Assembly: GCF_043944905.1 (NCBI RefSeq)
Contig: NZ_JBIMSN010000002.1
Span: 47,237-111,236 of the forward strand
DNA from: Antrihabitans spumae
GTDB taxonomy: Bacteria > Actinomycetota > Actinomycetes > Mycobacteriales > Mycobacteriaceae
Direction of reading: 5' to 3'
Length of the DNA: 64,000 nucleotides
Shown here: positions 44,636 through 52,386 of the stretch, piece by piece
How the letters are laid out: each line of letters begins with the position of its first letter
Position numbering within the stretch: the first letter of the stretch is position 1
Notes under the pieces: model-generated
What the model was told of the DNA's origin: nothing
Databases searched by the model: none
Seen by the model: the letters and a program-made list of their open reading frames with translations, nothing else
Program-made: the position numbers and the translations under genes

Positions 44636-45266
44636 GTGCCGACGTACGTACCGATCACCGCTGCCGGGTTGACAGGTCTGCTCACGGATCGAATCCTGGC
44701 CGCCCGCAAACCGTATCGTCGTCGCGGTCATCGGTGCGGATGCCGCCGATCCAGTGCCGTTCGCGCACATCGTGTCTCGGGCGTTGCGTGATCGGGGCCG
44801 ACCCGCGGCCGTCGTCTCGGTGCACGACTACGTGCGTCCCGCATCGATCCGACTGGAGTTCGGCCGCAACGACGAGATGTCTTACCGCACACTATGGTTC
44901 GACTACGAGGCACTCGCGAGAGAGGTCGTCGATTCGCTCCGCACGCAGGGCCGCTGGCTCCCGGCGCTGTGGGACGAGAAGGCGGATCGGTCGGCGCGGG
45001 CAACCGTCGAAACTGCGACGGACAACACAGTGGTGATCGTCGCGGGTCCGATGCTGCTCGGGCGTGGGCTCGCCTTCGATCTGACCGTCCGGCTTCAGCT
45101 CGGCGAAGGCGCACTACGCAGAGCGACGGCGCCCGACCACCTGTGGACCGTCGATGCCCTGCTCGCCCGCGACCGCCTCGTCGCGGAGATCCCGGACATC
45201 GATGTGCGCTGGGACCACCGCGACCGACCTGCGATTGCGGAGCGGGGCAACTACCAACCGCGCTGA
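44636..45266 (+). pseudogene. Uridine kinase-like P-loop family gene with a one-base frameshift
   Basis: Two frames make up one protein. From GTG 44636 the frame reads VPTYVPITAAGLTGLL...RILAAR; after an AAA run at 44708-44710 the homologous sequence continues one frame over as NRIVVAVIGADAADPV...to TGA 45266. Dropping one A from the run restores a single ORF of about 209 residues. The second frame alone has only GTG 44754 as a start and would lack the N-terminus. The family is annotated 'uridine kinase' in other actinobacteria, but its usual P-loop is degenerate here (VIGADAADP). The 3' end overlaps convergent pdxS by 16 bases. Confidence 0.7.
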
Positions 45267-46153
45267 GCGAGCCTGTGATCGACGGGCAGTTCTTCGACGT
45301 TGATGCCGACCATCGCTTCGCCGAGGCCACGCGACACCTTGGCCAGCACGTCGGGGTCGTCGTAGAACGTCGTGGCCTTGACGATCGCCGACGCGCGCTC
45401 GGCCGGGTTGCCGGACTTGAAGATGCCGGATCCGACGAAGACGCCTTCGGCGCCGAGCTGCATCATCATCGCAGCGTCGGCGGGAGTTGCGATGCCGCCT
45501 GCGGTGAACAGCACGACCGGGAGCTTGCCTGCCTGCGCGATCTCCTTGACGAGGTCGTACGGTGCCTGCAACTCCTTCGCGGCGACGTACAGCTCGTCTT
45601 CGGGCAGCGACGTCAGGCGGCGGATCTCGTCGCGAATCTTGCGCATGTGTGTGGTCGCATTGGATACGTCACCGGTGCCCGCTTCACCCTTGGAGCGAAT
45701 CATGGCCGCGCCCTCGGTGATCCGGCGCAATGCCTCGCCGAGGTTGGTCGCGCCACAGACGAACGGGACGGTGAAGTTCCACTTGTCGATGTGGTTGGCG
45801 TAGTCGGCGGGAGTAAGGACCTCGGACTCGTCGACATAGTCGACGCCGAGGCTCTGCAGAATTTGCGCCTCGACGAAGTGTCCGATGCGTGCCTTCGCCA
45901 TCACGGGGATCGAGACGGCCTCGATGATGCCGTCGATCATGTCGGGATCGCTCATCCGCGAAACGCCGCCCTGAGCGCGGATGTCTGCGGGTACCCGCTC
46001 GAGTGCCATCACGGCGACCGCGCCGGCATCTTCGGCGATCTTCGCCTGGTCGGCGGTGACGACGTCCATGATGACCCCGCCCTTGAGCATCTCGGCCATG
46101 CCGCGCTTCACGCGGGCTGTGCCGGTCGTCTGGGTGCTATCGGGGGTGCTCAC
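45251..46153 (-). CDS. pdxS: Pyridoxal 5'-phosphate synthase lyase subunit
   Basis: 300 residues; TIM-barrel enzyme that forms PLP from ribose 5-phosphate, glyceraldehyde 3-phosphate and ammonia from PdxT. Strongly conserved: VKRGMAEMLKGGVIMDVV at the start, with the catalytic Lys region, then VPVMAKARIGHFVEAQIL, TGDVSNATTHMRKIR, VVLFTAGGIATPADAA and GAEGVFVGSGIFKS. GTG 46153 has CCAGGAG upstream. Separated from tesB/pdxT only by the frameshifted kinase gene on the other strand. Confidence 0.97.
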   Translation of the reverse strand: MSTPDSTQTTGTARVKRGMAEMLKGGVIMDVVTADQAKIAEDAGAVAVMALERVPADIRAQGGVSRMSDPDMIDGIIEAVSIPVMAKARIGHFVEAQILQSLGVDYVDESEVLTPADYANHIDKWNFTVPFVCGATNLGEALRRITEGAAMIRSKGEAGTGDVSNATTHMRKIRDEIRRLTSLPEDELYVAAKELQAPYDLVKEIAQAGKLPVVLFTAGGIATPADAAMMMQLGAEGVFVGSGIFKSGNPAERASAIVKATTFYDDPDVLAKVSRGLGEAMVGINVEELPVDHRLAQRGW

Positions 46154-46276
46154 GGCGAACTCCTGGGTAGATGTCTAGGTAGGTGATAGTGCGGCCACAA
46201 GCCTAGTCGGGCGCCGAAGCCAACTTCATATCCAGTCCGGTGCCACTGGCCTTGTCGCCCGCGTCACACCAGGGGG

Positions 46277-47419
46277 TCACACCGTGATCAGCAGTGCCGC
46301 GGTAGCTCCGAGGACCACCAGGGGCGCGCCGCAGATCCCGACCAACGCGAGCTTCCCGATCGGCACCTCGACGCCGCGGGCCAGGCACCGTTCACGCCAG
46401 AGCAGCGTCGCAAGCGACGCCCACACCGTGATCAGCGGGCCGGTGTTGGTCCCGACGAGAGCCGCGAACAGCTGCGTCGTCTCCCCCGGCGCGATCGCCT
46501 GCTCTATGGCCAGGTAGGCGGGCAGATTGTTGACGAGATTCGCAGCGCCGGCGCCGACGATCGAGGCGAGCCACGGCGAATCACCCGCCAGCCGGGCAAG
46601 AAGATCGGTCAAGCCGTGGCGCGAGAGTGCGCCGACGACGAGAAACAGTCCTTCGGTGAGGACGACGAGTCGCCATGGAATCAGCGACCACTCGAGCCCG
46701 GCACGATCTCGCACGGCGAATACGACGACGGTCGCCAGCGCACAGACCGATGCCGCGACTGCGGGCGCGATGCCGACAAGCACTGCGGGGGCCAGCGCGG
46801 CACAGCTGATCGCGCAGAGTCGGTAGGTCCAGCGATCGGGAGGGTCGGTGCGGTCCGGGATGTCGTACCCACCGACGAGGTCACGTCGGTACAACGCTGC
46901 GAGAAAGGCGACGGTGATGACCACCGCGGCTAGCTGGGGCAGTGCCATGCGGCGCGCGAACTCCAGCGCATGCAGCATCTCTCGTTGTTGGGCAAGCAAA
47001 TTGGTCAAGTTCGACACGGGAAGCAACAGGCTGGAGGTGTTCGCGAGCCACAGCACGAGCAACGCGAACGGCCATGGCCGCACACCGAGTCGCAACGTCA
47101 GAGCCAGGACTACCGGGGTCAGCAACACGGCGGTCGTGTCGATACCCATCACAACGGTCGTCGCCACGGCAAGCACTGCCACGAGAAGAAACAGTCGAAA
47201 GATGCTGCCGCGCGCCGCTCGCGCACACGCAGCCGCGGCAACGTCGAACACTCCGGCACGGTCGGCGAGTTCGGCCAATACCGTCGCCGCAACGAGAAAA
47301 GCGAGGACCGGGCCACCGCGGTCGATCGCGATCTCCTCGGCCGCCGAGCCCGGCAACCAACCGGTTGCGATGACGACGGCGCCCGCTACCGCAAGGACTG
47401 CCCACACCGCCGACAGCAT
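46277..47419 (-). CDS. ArsB/NhaD-type (SLC13-like) ion transporter
   Basis: About 380 residues, ten to twelve membrane segments; a member of the ArsB/NhaD/citrate-transporter superfamily (two repeated halves). Signature-like parts are LWLANTSSLLLPVSNLTNLL in the first half and the mirrored GAGAANLVNNLPAYLAIEQA in the second, each with the Asn-rich re-entrant loop. It could export arsenite or exchange Na+/H+; no ArsR, ArsA or ArsC gene is nearby, so arsenic is not supported. ATG 47419 is chosen; TTG 47434 extends it five residues. Confidence 0.78.
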   Translation of the reverse strand: MLSAVWAVLAVAGAVVIATGWLPGSAAEEIAIDRGGPVLAFLVAATVLAELADRAGVFDVAAAACARAARGSIFRLFLLVAVLAVATTVVMGIDTTAVLLTPVVLALTLRLGVRPWPFALLVLWLANTSSLLLPVSNLTNLLAQQREMLHALEFARRMALPQLAAVVITVAFLAALYRRDLVGGYDIPDRTDPPDRWTYRLCAISCAALAPAVLVGIAPAVAASVCALATVVVFAVRDRAGLEWSLIPWRLVVLTEGLFLVVGALSRHGLTDLLARLAGDSPWLASIVGAGAANLVNNLPAYLAIEQAIAPGETTQLFAALVGTNTGPLITVWASLATLLWRERCLARGVEVPIGKLALVGICGAPLVVLGATAALLITV

Positions 47420-47546
47420 GCCAGGTTTCGGCAAACGTCACGAAACGGGCTGTTTTGTCCGATTAGCGTTTCGACCGGCGGAAACAGGGTAGATATGAAT
47501 CGTTCGTGCATCGTTTTGTCTCGGTTCGTCGAAGGAGATCCAAAAA

Positions 47547-48047
47547 ATGTCGAAACACAACGCCCGGCGTACGTCACTGGTCATGGCCGGCGCTTTCGCA
47601 GCAGCCGGCGCAGCCATAGCGCTGGCACCGGCAGCAGGAGCGGCACCGACTGCGGATTGTCGCGCCCCCGGTTCCGCAACCGTCACCTCGACCACTTCGG
47701 AGCAGGCTTCCTGCTCCGCGACAAGCGTTCCCGGCAGCGCAGCGGCCGCCTTCGGGATGGACGGAACGGCTACGGCGAATTCCGGTCCTCAGGGTCTCGC
47801 ACTCGCGATCGCAAACGGCGGCGGAACTGCATCGTCGGACGCTCAGAACCTGTCGGCACCCGCGGTTATCGCCATCGGACCTGGCGCATCGGTCACCGCC
47901 GAAGGTGTCCGTCCAGGCTTGGCCCTCGGCATCGCAGGGACCAACGGCAAGGTCACGATCGACGGCGTCAACGGCCCGACCTGCAGCGGTGGCCTCGCAT
48001 TCGCCGGTGACTTCCAGACCCTCAAAGGTTGCTTCTCGATGAGGTAG
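47547..48047 (+). CDS. Small secreted protein of unknown function
   Basis: 166 residues with a clear Sec signal peptide (VMAGAFAAAGAAIALAPAAGAAP), likely cleaved near 32. The mature part is Gly/Ala/Ser-rich, with repeated NGGG and GIAG-type turns. Four Cys residues (about 38, 56, 147, 159) could form two disulfides. Resembles uncharacterised secreted proteins of Nocardiaceae; no function is known. GAAGGAGATCC provides a strong ribosome site. Monocistronic: the neighbour NUDIX gene is convergent. Confidence 0.75.
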   Translation: MSKHNARRTSLVMAGAFAAAGAAIALAPAAGAAPTADCRAPGSATVTSTTSEQASCSATSVPGSAAAAFGMDGTATANSGPQGLALAIANGGGTASSDAQNLSAPAVIAIGPGASVTAEGVRPGLALGIAGTNGKVTIDGVNGPTCSGGLAFAGDFQTLKGCFSMR

Positions 48048-48065
48048 TCCGCCGGCCGACTCAGG

Positions 48066-49094
48066 TCAGCGGATCGAGCGGACCTCGGGCTGCACGCCTT
48101 TGGCAACGACGGCGCGCGCCTCGTCGAGTAGGTCTGCAAGATCGTACGGATACACGGTCTCACCTGCCTCGTTGAGCTTGCCGATCTCCTCGGCATCGCA
48201 CCAACGGTGGCCGGTGATCGCGTGTCGCTCGACCTCGGTGAAACCACTTTGGCTCGGCTCGAAATGCGGCACCTGCAGCGCGAAGAACAACTCTTCGGAT
48301 CTGATGAGTTCGCCGTTGAACGGAAACACCGCGACCCGACGCCACATCGGTCCGCGTAACTCGTCCGGGTCGGCCTTCTTGCCCGTTTCTTCCGCGATCT
48401 CGCGGACCGCTGCTGCCCGCAAGGTCTCTCCCCCGAGTACGCCGCCGCCGATCGTGAACCAGAACGACACCTCGGGAACCATCGGATCGTGACCCTGCAT
48501 CAGCAGGACCTTGCCCGTTTCGTCGAGCAGCACGACGCGCGACGAGGTCCGGTTGGAGTCGAGAGTCAAACCTGTTGCGGCCGAAGGCTTCGCGCGTTCG
48601 GTGATCTCGAAGTACGTCGGCAGTGGTGCGGTACCGCCGAGATGGAGAATCCGCACCAGCGGTCGAGAACGGATCGCGAGGGTGTCTCGGACAGCATCGT
48701 TGTGGAATCGGCGGGCGATGAGCACCCTGGCCTCGGCGTCGGCCAATTCTGCGACGAGTTGCGGGCGCAGCGTCTCGATGTCGATCGACGACAGCGCGCC
48801 GGACAACGCGTTCTCGACAACCTCACGGTCCTCGCGATCCGCGCGTTCGGCATTGTCGGCAAGGATCGTCAGCCGTTGACTCCGTTCGGGGTCCGATGCC
48901 ATCGACCCGAGAGCAACAGCGCGAACGACCACCGAGCGCCGTGCCAAGGCAGCATCGAGCGCCTGCCAGGACTTGTCGGACCGAACGTGCAACCGGTCGA
49001 GGCGATTCGCCGTGGAGTACGCCCAGAGCCCGACCGCCATGAAAACCACGGCAATCAGACCCAGAACCAGGATCGTGAGCGCGGAGAACGTCAT
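48066..49094 (-). CDS. NUDIX hydrolase with N-terminal membrane helix (Rv2609c-like)
   Basis: 342 residues. One N-terminal membrane helix (about 3-24, LTILVLGLIAVVFMAVGLWAY), then a helical LemA-like stretch, and a C-terminal NUDIX domain. The NUDIX box GGVLGGETLRAAAVREIAEETG is complete except for the final hydrophobic residue (Lys). It should hydrolyse a nucleoside diphosphate-linked substrate, unknown. ATG 49094 shares one base with the pimA stop (TGATG); same order in M. tuberculosis, where it closes the PIM operon. Confidence 0.88.
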   Translation of the reverse strand: MTFSALTILVLGLIAVVFMAVGLWAYSTANRLDRLHVRSDKSWQALDAALARRSVVVRAVALGSMASDPERSQRLTILADNAERADREDREVVENALSGALSSIDIETLRPQLVAELADAEARVLIARRFHNDAVRDTLAIRSRPLVRILHLGGTAPLPTYFEITERAKPSAATGLTLDSNRTSSRVVLLDETGKVLLMQGHDPMVPEVSFWFTIGGGVLGGETLRAAAVREIAEETGKKADPDELRGPMWRRVAVFPFNGELIRSEELFFALQVPHFEPSQSGFTEVERHAITGHRWCDAEEIGKLNEAGETVYPYDLADLLDEARAVVAKGVQPEVRSIR

Positions 49095-50218
49095 CAGCCG
49101 GCAACACTGACGCGACTGTCACCGAGGGTCACGGTCTCGTAGACCCGCAAGATCTGCTCGGCGACCACCGGCCAGTCGTAGTCGGCGACTGCGCGAGTTC
49201 CCGCTGCAATCAGTGATTCGCGCCGGACGGAGTCGGTCAGCACGATGTCGAGCGCATCGGAAAGGCGGGCCGAATCGCCGATCGGCACGAGCATTCCTGC
49301 CGCTCCGTCGCGTAACACACGTCGGAACGCATCCAATTCGCTTGCGACGACCGGCGTTCCAGCAGCCAAAGCTTCCACGAGCACGATGCCGAAACTTTCC
49401 CCGCCCATGTTCGGTGCGCAGTAGACGTCGGCGCTACGCAGTGCCGACGCCTTTTCTTCGTCCGTCACCTGTCCGAGCAGGCGCAGATGCTTCGCGTACG
49501 GTCCGGCGTCTTTGCGTAGCTTCTCGTCGTCACCGCGTCCGACGACGAGCACCTCGAGGTCCGGGTGGCGCTCGACCAATGCAGGCAACGCCTCGAGGAG
49601 AACCGACATGCCCTTGCGTGGTTCGTCGTAGCGTCCGAGGAACAGGACTGTTCCACCTGCACGCGGATAGCCGTCGAGCGGTGCTGCGTTTGCGAATGCC
49701 GGGACGTCGACGCCGTTCGGGATCTCGACGGCGTCCGAGCCGAGCGCCTCGACCTGCCAACGCCGAGCGAGCTCGGAGACGGCGATCCGACCGCTTAGCT
49801 TCTCGTGATACGGCTTGAGCACACCCTGAAAGGTACTCAGCATCAACGACTTCGTGGTCGACGTGTGAAAAGTCGCGACGATCGGACCTTCCGCGATCTT
49901 GAGCGCAAGCATCGACAGACTCGGAGCATTGGGTTCGTGAATGTGCAGCACGTCGAAGTCGTTGTCGTTGATCCAGCGCCGAATTCGCGCGTAGGCCACG
50001 GGGCCGAAGGACAATCTGGCGACTGAACCGTTGTACGGAATGGCGACTGCCCGGCCGGCCGAGACGACGAAGTCCGGCAGCACCGTGTCGTCGGAGGCCG
50101 GCGCGAGCACGCTGACCCGATGGCCGCGCTCGATGAACACCTCCGCCAACTCGACCACGTGCGCCTGGACGCCGCCGGGAACGTCGAACGAGTACGGGCA
50201 GACCATTCCGATGTTCAC
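49094..50218 (-). CDS. pimA: Phosphatidylinositol alpha-mannosyltransferase PimA
   Basis: 374 residues from GTG 50218, overlapping the patA stop (GTGA). GT4-family, GT-B fold. Transfers the first mannose from GDP-mannose to phosphatidylinositol on the inner membrane leaflet, starting PIM, LM and LAM. N-terminal MVCPYSFDVPGGVQAHVVELAE has the conserved glycine loop, HIHEPNAPSLSMLAL follows, and the donor site motif is GGESFGIVLVEALAAGTPVVAS near 280-302 (EX7E). LGRYDEPRKGMSVLLEALP marks the GT4 domain. Confidence 0.96.
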   Translation of the reverse strand: MNIGMVCPYSFDVPGGVQAHVVELAEVFIERGHRVSVLAPASDDTVLPDFVVSAGRAVAIPYNGSVARLSFGPVAYARIRRWINDNDFDVLHIHEPNAPSLSMLALKIAEGPIVATFHTSTTKSLMLSTFQGVLKPYHEKLSGRIAVSELARRWQVEALGSDAVEIPNGVDVPAFANAAPLDGYPRAGGTVLFLGRYDEPRKGMSVLLEALPALVERHPDLEVLVVGRGDDEKLRKDAGPYAKHLRLLGQVTDEEKASALRSADVYCAPNMGGESFGIVLVEALAAGTPVVASELDAFRRVLRDGAAGMLVPIGDSARLSDALDIVLTDSVRRESLIAAGTRAVADYDWPVVAEQILRVYETVTLGDSRVSVAG

Positions 50219-51123
50219 CGCGTCTCCCCCATACGCGCGAGGCGCGAATCGGAGAGGTCCGCCAGCCACAACGGCTGCAGCATGTGCCAGTCAGCGGGAT
50301 GCGCGGCGATGTTGGCTTCGAAATGACCTGCGAGCAGCTGAGTTGCCTTCTCGACGCCGCCGCTCGTATCCACGGGCGCCTCGACCGAGAAACCCCAGTC
50401 GCCGTCGGTGAACCAGCAGTGCACCGGTAGCAACGCAGCGCCGGTTTCGATCGCCAACTTCGCCGGACCCGCTGGCATCCGGGTCGGTTCGCCGAAGAAC
50501 GTCACGGGCACACCGTGTTTCGCGAGATCCCGTTCACCGAGCAGGCAGACGATCTTGCCCGATCGCAGTCGCTCCGACAGCACCGCGAACGGCGGTTCCT
50601 CCCCGCCGCTGAGCGGAATGATCTCGAAACCGAGGCTTTCGCGGTAGCGGACGAAGCGCCAGAACAACGATTCCGGCTTCAGCCGTTCGGCGACGGTCGC
50701 GAAGGTGCCCCAGCGATGCACCGCGTACACACCGGCAAGATCCCAGTTGCCGCTGTGTGGCAACGCGAGAATCGCACCCTTGCCCGTTGCGAGCGCCGCG
50801 TCCACGTGCTCGGTGCCGACGATCACCCTGTCGACGGCGGCGGCGAGCTGGTTCGCATCCATCGACGGAAGCCGAAACGCCTCCCGCCAGTACCGCGCGT
50901 ACGACCGCAGGCTGGCCTGAATCAGCTCGTCGGGCACATCCTCGGGCGCCGTACCGATCACGCGAGCAAGGTTGCGGCGCAACTGATCCGGACCACCGTT
51001 GCGGTGTGCGGCGAAGTCGGCGCCGCGGTCGAACAGGCGCGATGCCCCGCGTTCGGGCAAGGCTCGGACGACACGCCACCCAGCTGCATAACCGAGGTCT
51101 GCGGCCCGCTCCTTGAATTTCAT
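50215..51123 (-). CDS. patA: PIM acyltransferase PatA (LpxL/HtrB-like)
   Basis: 302 residues from ATG 51123, which overlaps the pgsA stop (ATGA). Lysophospholipid acyltransferase-like fold; palmitoylates the mannose of PIM1/PIM2 at the membrane. The HxxxxD motif is HSGNWD at about 123-128, with a catalytic-type Glu region in GERDLAKHGVPVTFFGEP. Between pgsA and pimA, as in Rv2610c-Rv2612c. Longer in-frame readings have no start signal. Confidence 0.94.
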   Translation of the reverse strand: MKFKERAADLGYAAGWRVVRALPERGASRLFDRGADFAAHRNGGPDQLRRNLARVIGTAPEDVPDELIQASLRSYARYWREAFRLPSMDANQLAAAVDRVIVGTEHVDAALATGKGAILALPHSGNWDLAGVYAVHRWGTFATVAERLKPESLFWRFVRYRESLGFEIIPLSGGEEPPFAVLSERLRSGKIVCLLGERDLAKHGVPVTFFGEPTRMPAGPAKLAIETGAALLPVHCWFTDGDWGFSVEAPVDTSGGVEKATQLLAGHFEANIAAHPADWHMLQPLWLADLSDSRLARMGETR

Positions 51124-51803
51124 CGCTCTGCCGCCGCGTCGGGTTCGTCGGACGGCTTGGCCTGAACAGGAATGATGACGCGAGCGCCCTCGGAACCGCG
51201 AACTTCGAGGACCCGCTGGAACACCGTGATGACGCTCGCGACCGCAAGGATCCACATCGCGACATGAATCGACCAGTGCAGCCATGCGATATCGAGGTAG
51301 CCACCGATCCCGGTGAACCCAGCGCCGACCAGCACGATGACAAGGCGGTCCGGACGTTCGATGAGGCCACCGTCAGCGGAGAGCCCACTCGCCTCCGCAC
51401 GCGCCTTCGCGTAGGAGATCACCTGCGAGGTCACCAGGCAGATCAGGGTCGCGACCAGCAGATGCTTGCTGTTCTCGTGGTAGACGGCCCACCAAGTCAG
51501 GCCTGCAAAGATGGCACCGTCGGCGACGCGATCGCAGGTGGCGTCGAGCACCGCTCCGTACTTGGTGCCACCACCGCGGGCGCGGGCCATCGCACCGTCG
51601 AGCATGTCGAACATGACGAACAGCCAGATGACCATCGCGCCCCAGAACAGGTGTCCTGTCGGAAAAAGCGTCACTGCCGCGACGATCGACGCAACCGTGC
51701 CGATGACCGTCACAGCGTCCGGCGTCAGACCGGTACTGTTCAGCGCTCTTCCCAGCGGCGCGGTGGCCTTCGAGACCGCTGCTCGACCGAAGAAGCTCAG
51801 CAC
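51120..51803 (-). CDS. pgsA: Phosphatidylinositol phosphate synthase (CDP-alcohol phosphotransferase)
   Basis: 227 residues. Joins CDP-diacylglycerol to inositol phosphate, the first PI-committed step in actinobacteria. The CDP-alcohol signature DGx2ARx8Gx3Dx3D reads DMLDGAMARARGGGTKYG then AVLDATCD at about 71-97. Six membrane helices. GTG 51803 is preferred (near GGGGAACACC); an upstream extension would overlap the HIT gene. Order HIT-pgsA-patA-pimA is conserved with M. tuberculosis, where this gene is PgsA1. Confidence 0.94.
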   Translation of the reverse strand: MLSFFGRAAVSKATAPLGRALNSTGLTPDAVTVIGTVASIVAAVTLFPTGHLFWGAMVIWLFVMFDMLDGAMARARGGGTKYGAVLDATCDRVADGAIFAGLTWWAVYHENSKHLLVATLICLVTSQVISYAKARAEASGLSADGGLIERPDRLVIVLVGAGFTGIGGYLDIAWLHWSIHVAMWILAVASVITVFQRVLEVRGSEGARVIIPVQAKPSDEPDAAAER

Positions 51804-51822
51804 CTGGTGTTCCCCATTCCAG

Positions 51823-52386
51823 TCATGTTTGTTCGGCCCATGCGTCGGCGAGCAACGCACGGGTGTCGCGCAGCAACTGCGGCATCACCTTCACGCCGCC
51901 GACGATCGTGATGAAGTTCGCGTCACCGCCCCAGCGCGGAACGATGTGCTGGTGCAGATGCTCGGCGAGTGAACCGCCTGCCACCCCACCGAGGTTGAGC
52001 CCCACGTTGAAGCCCGGCGGGTTGGAGACGCTCTTGATCACACGAATTGCCTTCTGGGTGAACGCCATCAACTCGGCGCTTTCCTCCGGCGTCAGATCCT
52101 CGAGGTTGGCAATCCGGCGGTACGGCACGACCATCATGTGCCCCGGGTTGTACGGATAGAGGTTGAGGACGGCGTAGACGAGTTCGCCGCGCGCAACGAC
52201 AAGGCCGTCTTCGTCGGACATCTTCGGGATGTCGGAGAACGGTTCGCTCGACGCGTTGCTCGGCGTCGTCGCTTCCGCGATGTAGGACATACGGTGCGGC
52301 GTCCACAGACGTTGCAATCGGTCGGGATGCCCCGCGCCTCGATCGACGACGGACTCGCCGTTGCCGACGCTCTCGCCCTCGCTCAT
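51823..52386 (-). CDS. HIT-family AP4A phosphorylase-like protein
   Basis: 187 residues. The histidine triad HLHQHIVPRW is near the C-terminus (about 150-159), with GFNVGLNLGGVAGGSLAEH before it. The homologue Rv2613c was characterised as a diadenosine tetraphosphate phosphorylase, and the extended N-terminal part (LQRLWTPHRMSYI) matches that type. ATG 52386 overlaps the thrS stop by four bases and has AGGAGCGGCAGGA upstream. pgsA starts 20 bases after its stop. Confidence 0.91.
   Translation of the reverse strand: MSEGESVGNGESVVDRGAGHPDRLQRLWTPHRMSYIAEATTPSNASSEPFSDIPKMSDEDGLVVARGELVYAVLNLYPYNPGHMMVVPYRRIANLEDLTPEESAELMAFTQKAIRVIKSVSNPPGFNVGLNLGGVAGGSLAEHLHQHIVPRWGGDANFITIVGGVKVMPQLLRDTRALLADAWAEQT

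Noticed and set aside
46277..47419. Arsenic resistance operon
   Set aside because: No ArsR, ArsA or ArsC gene or As-type operator near the transporter; only the broad transporter superfamily is supported.
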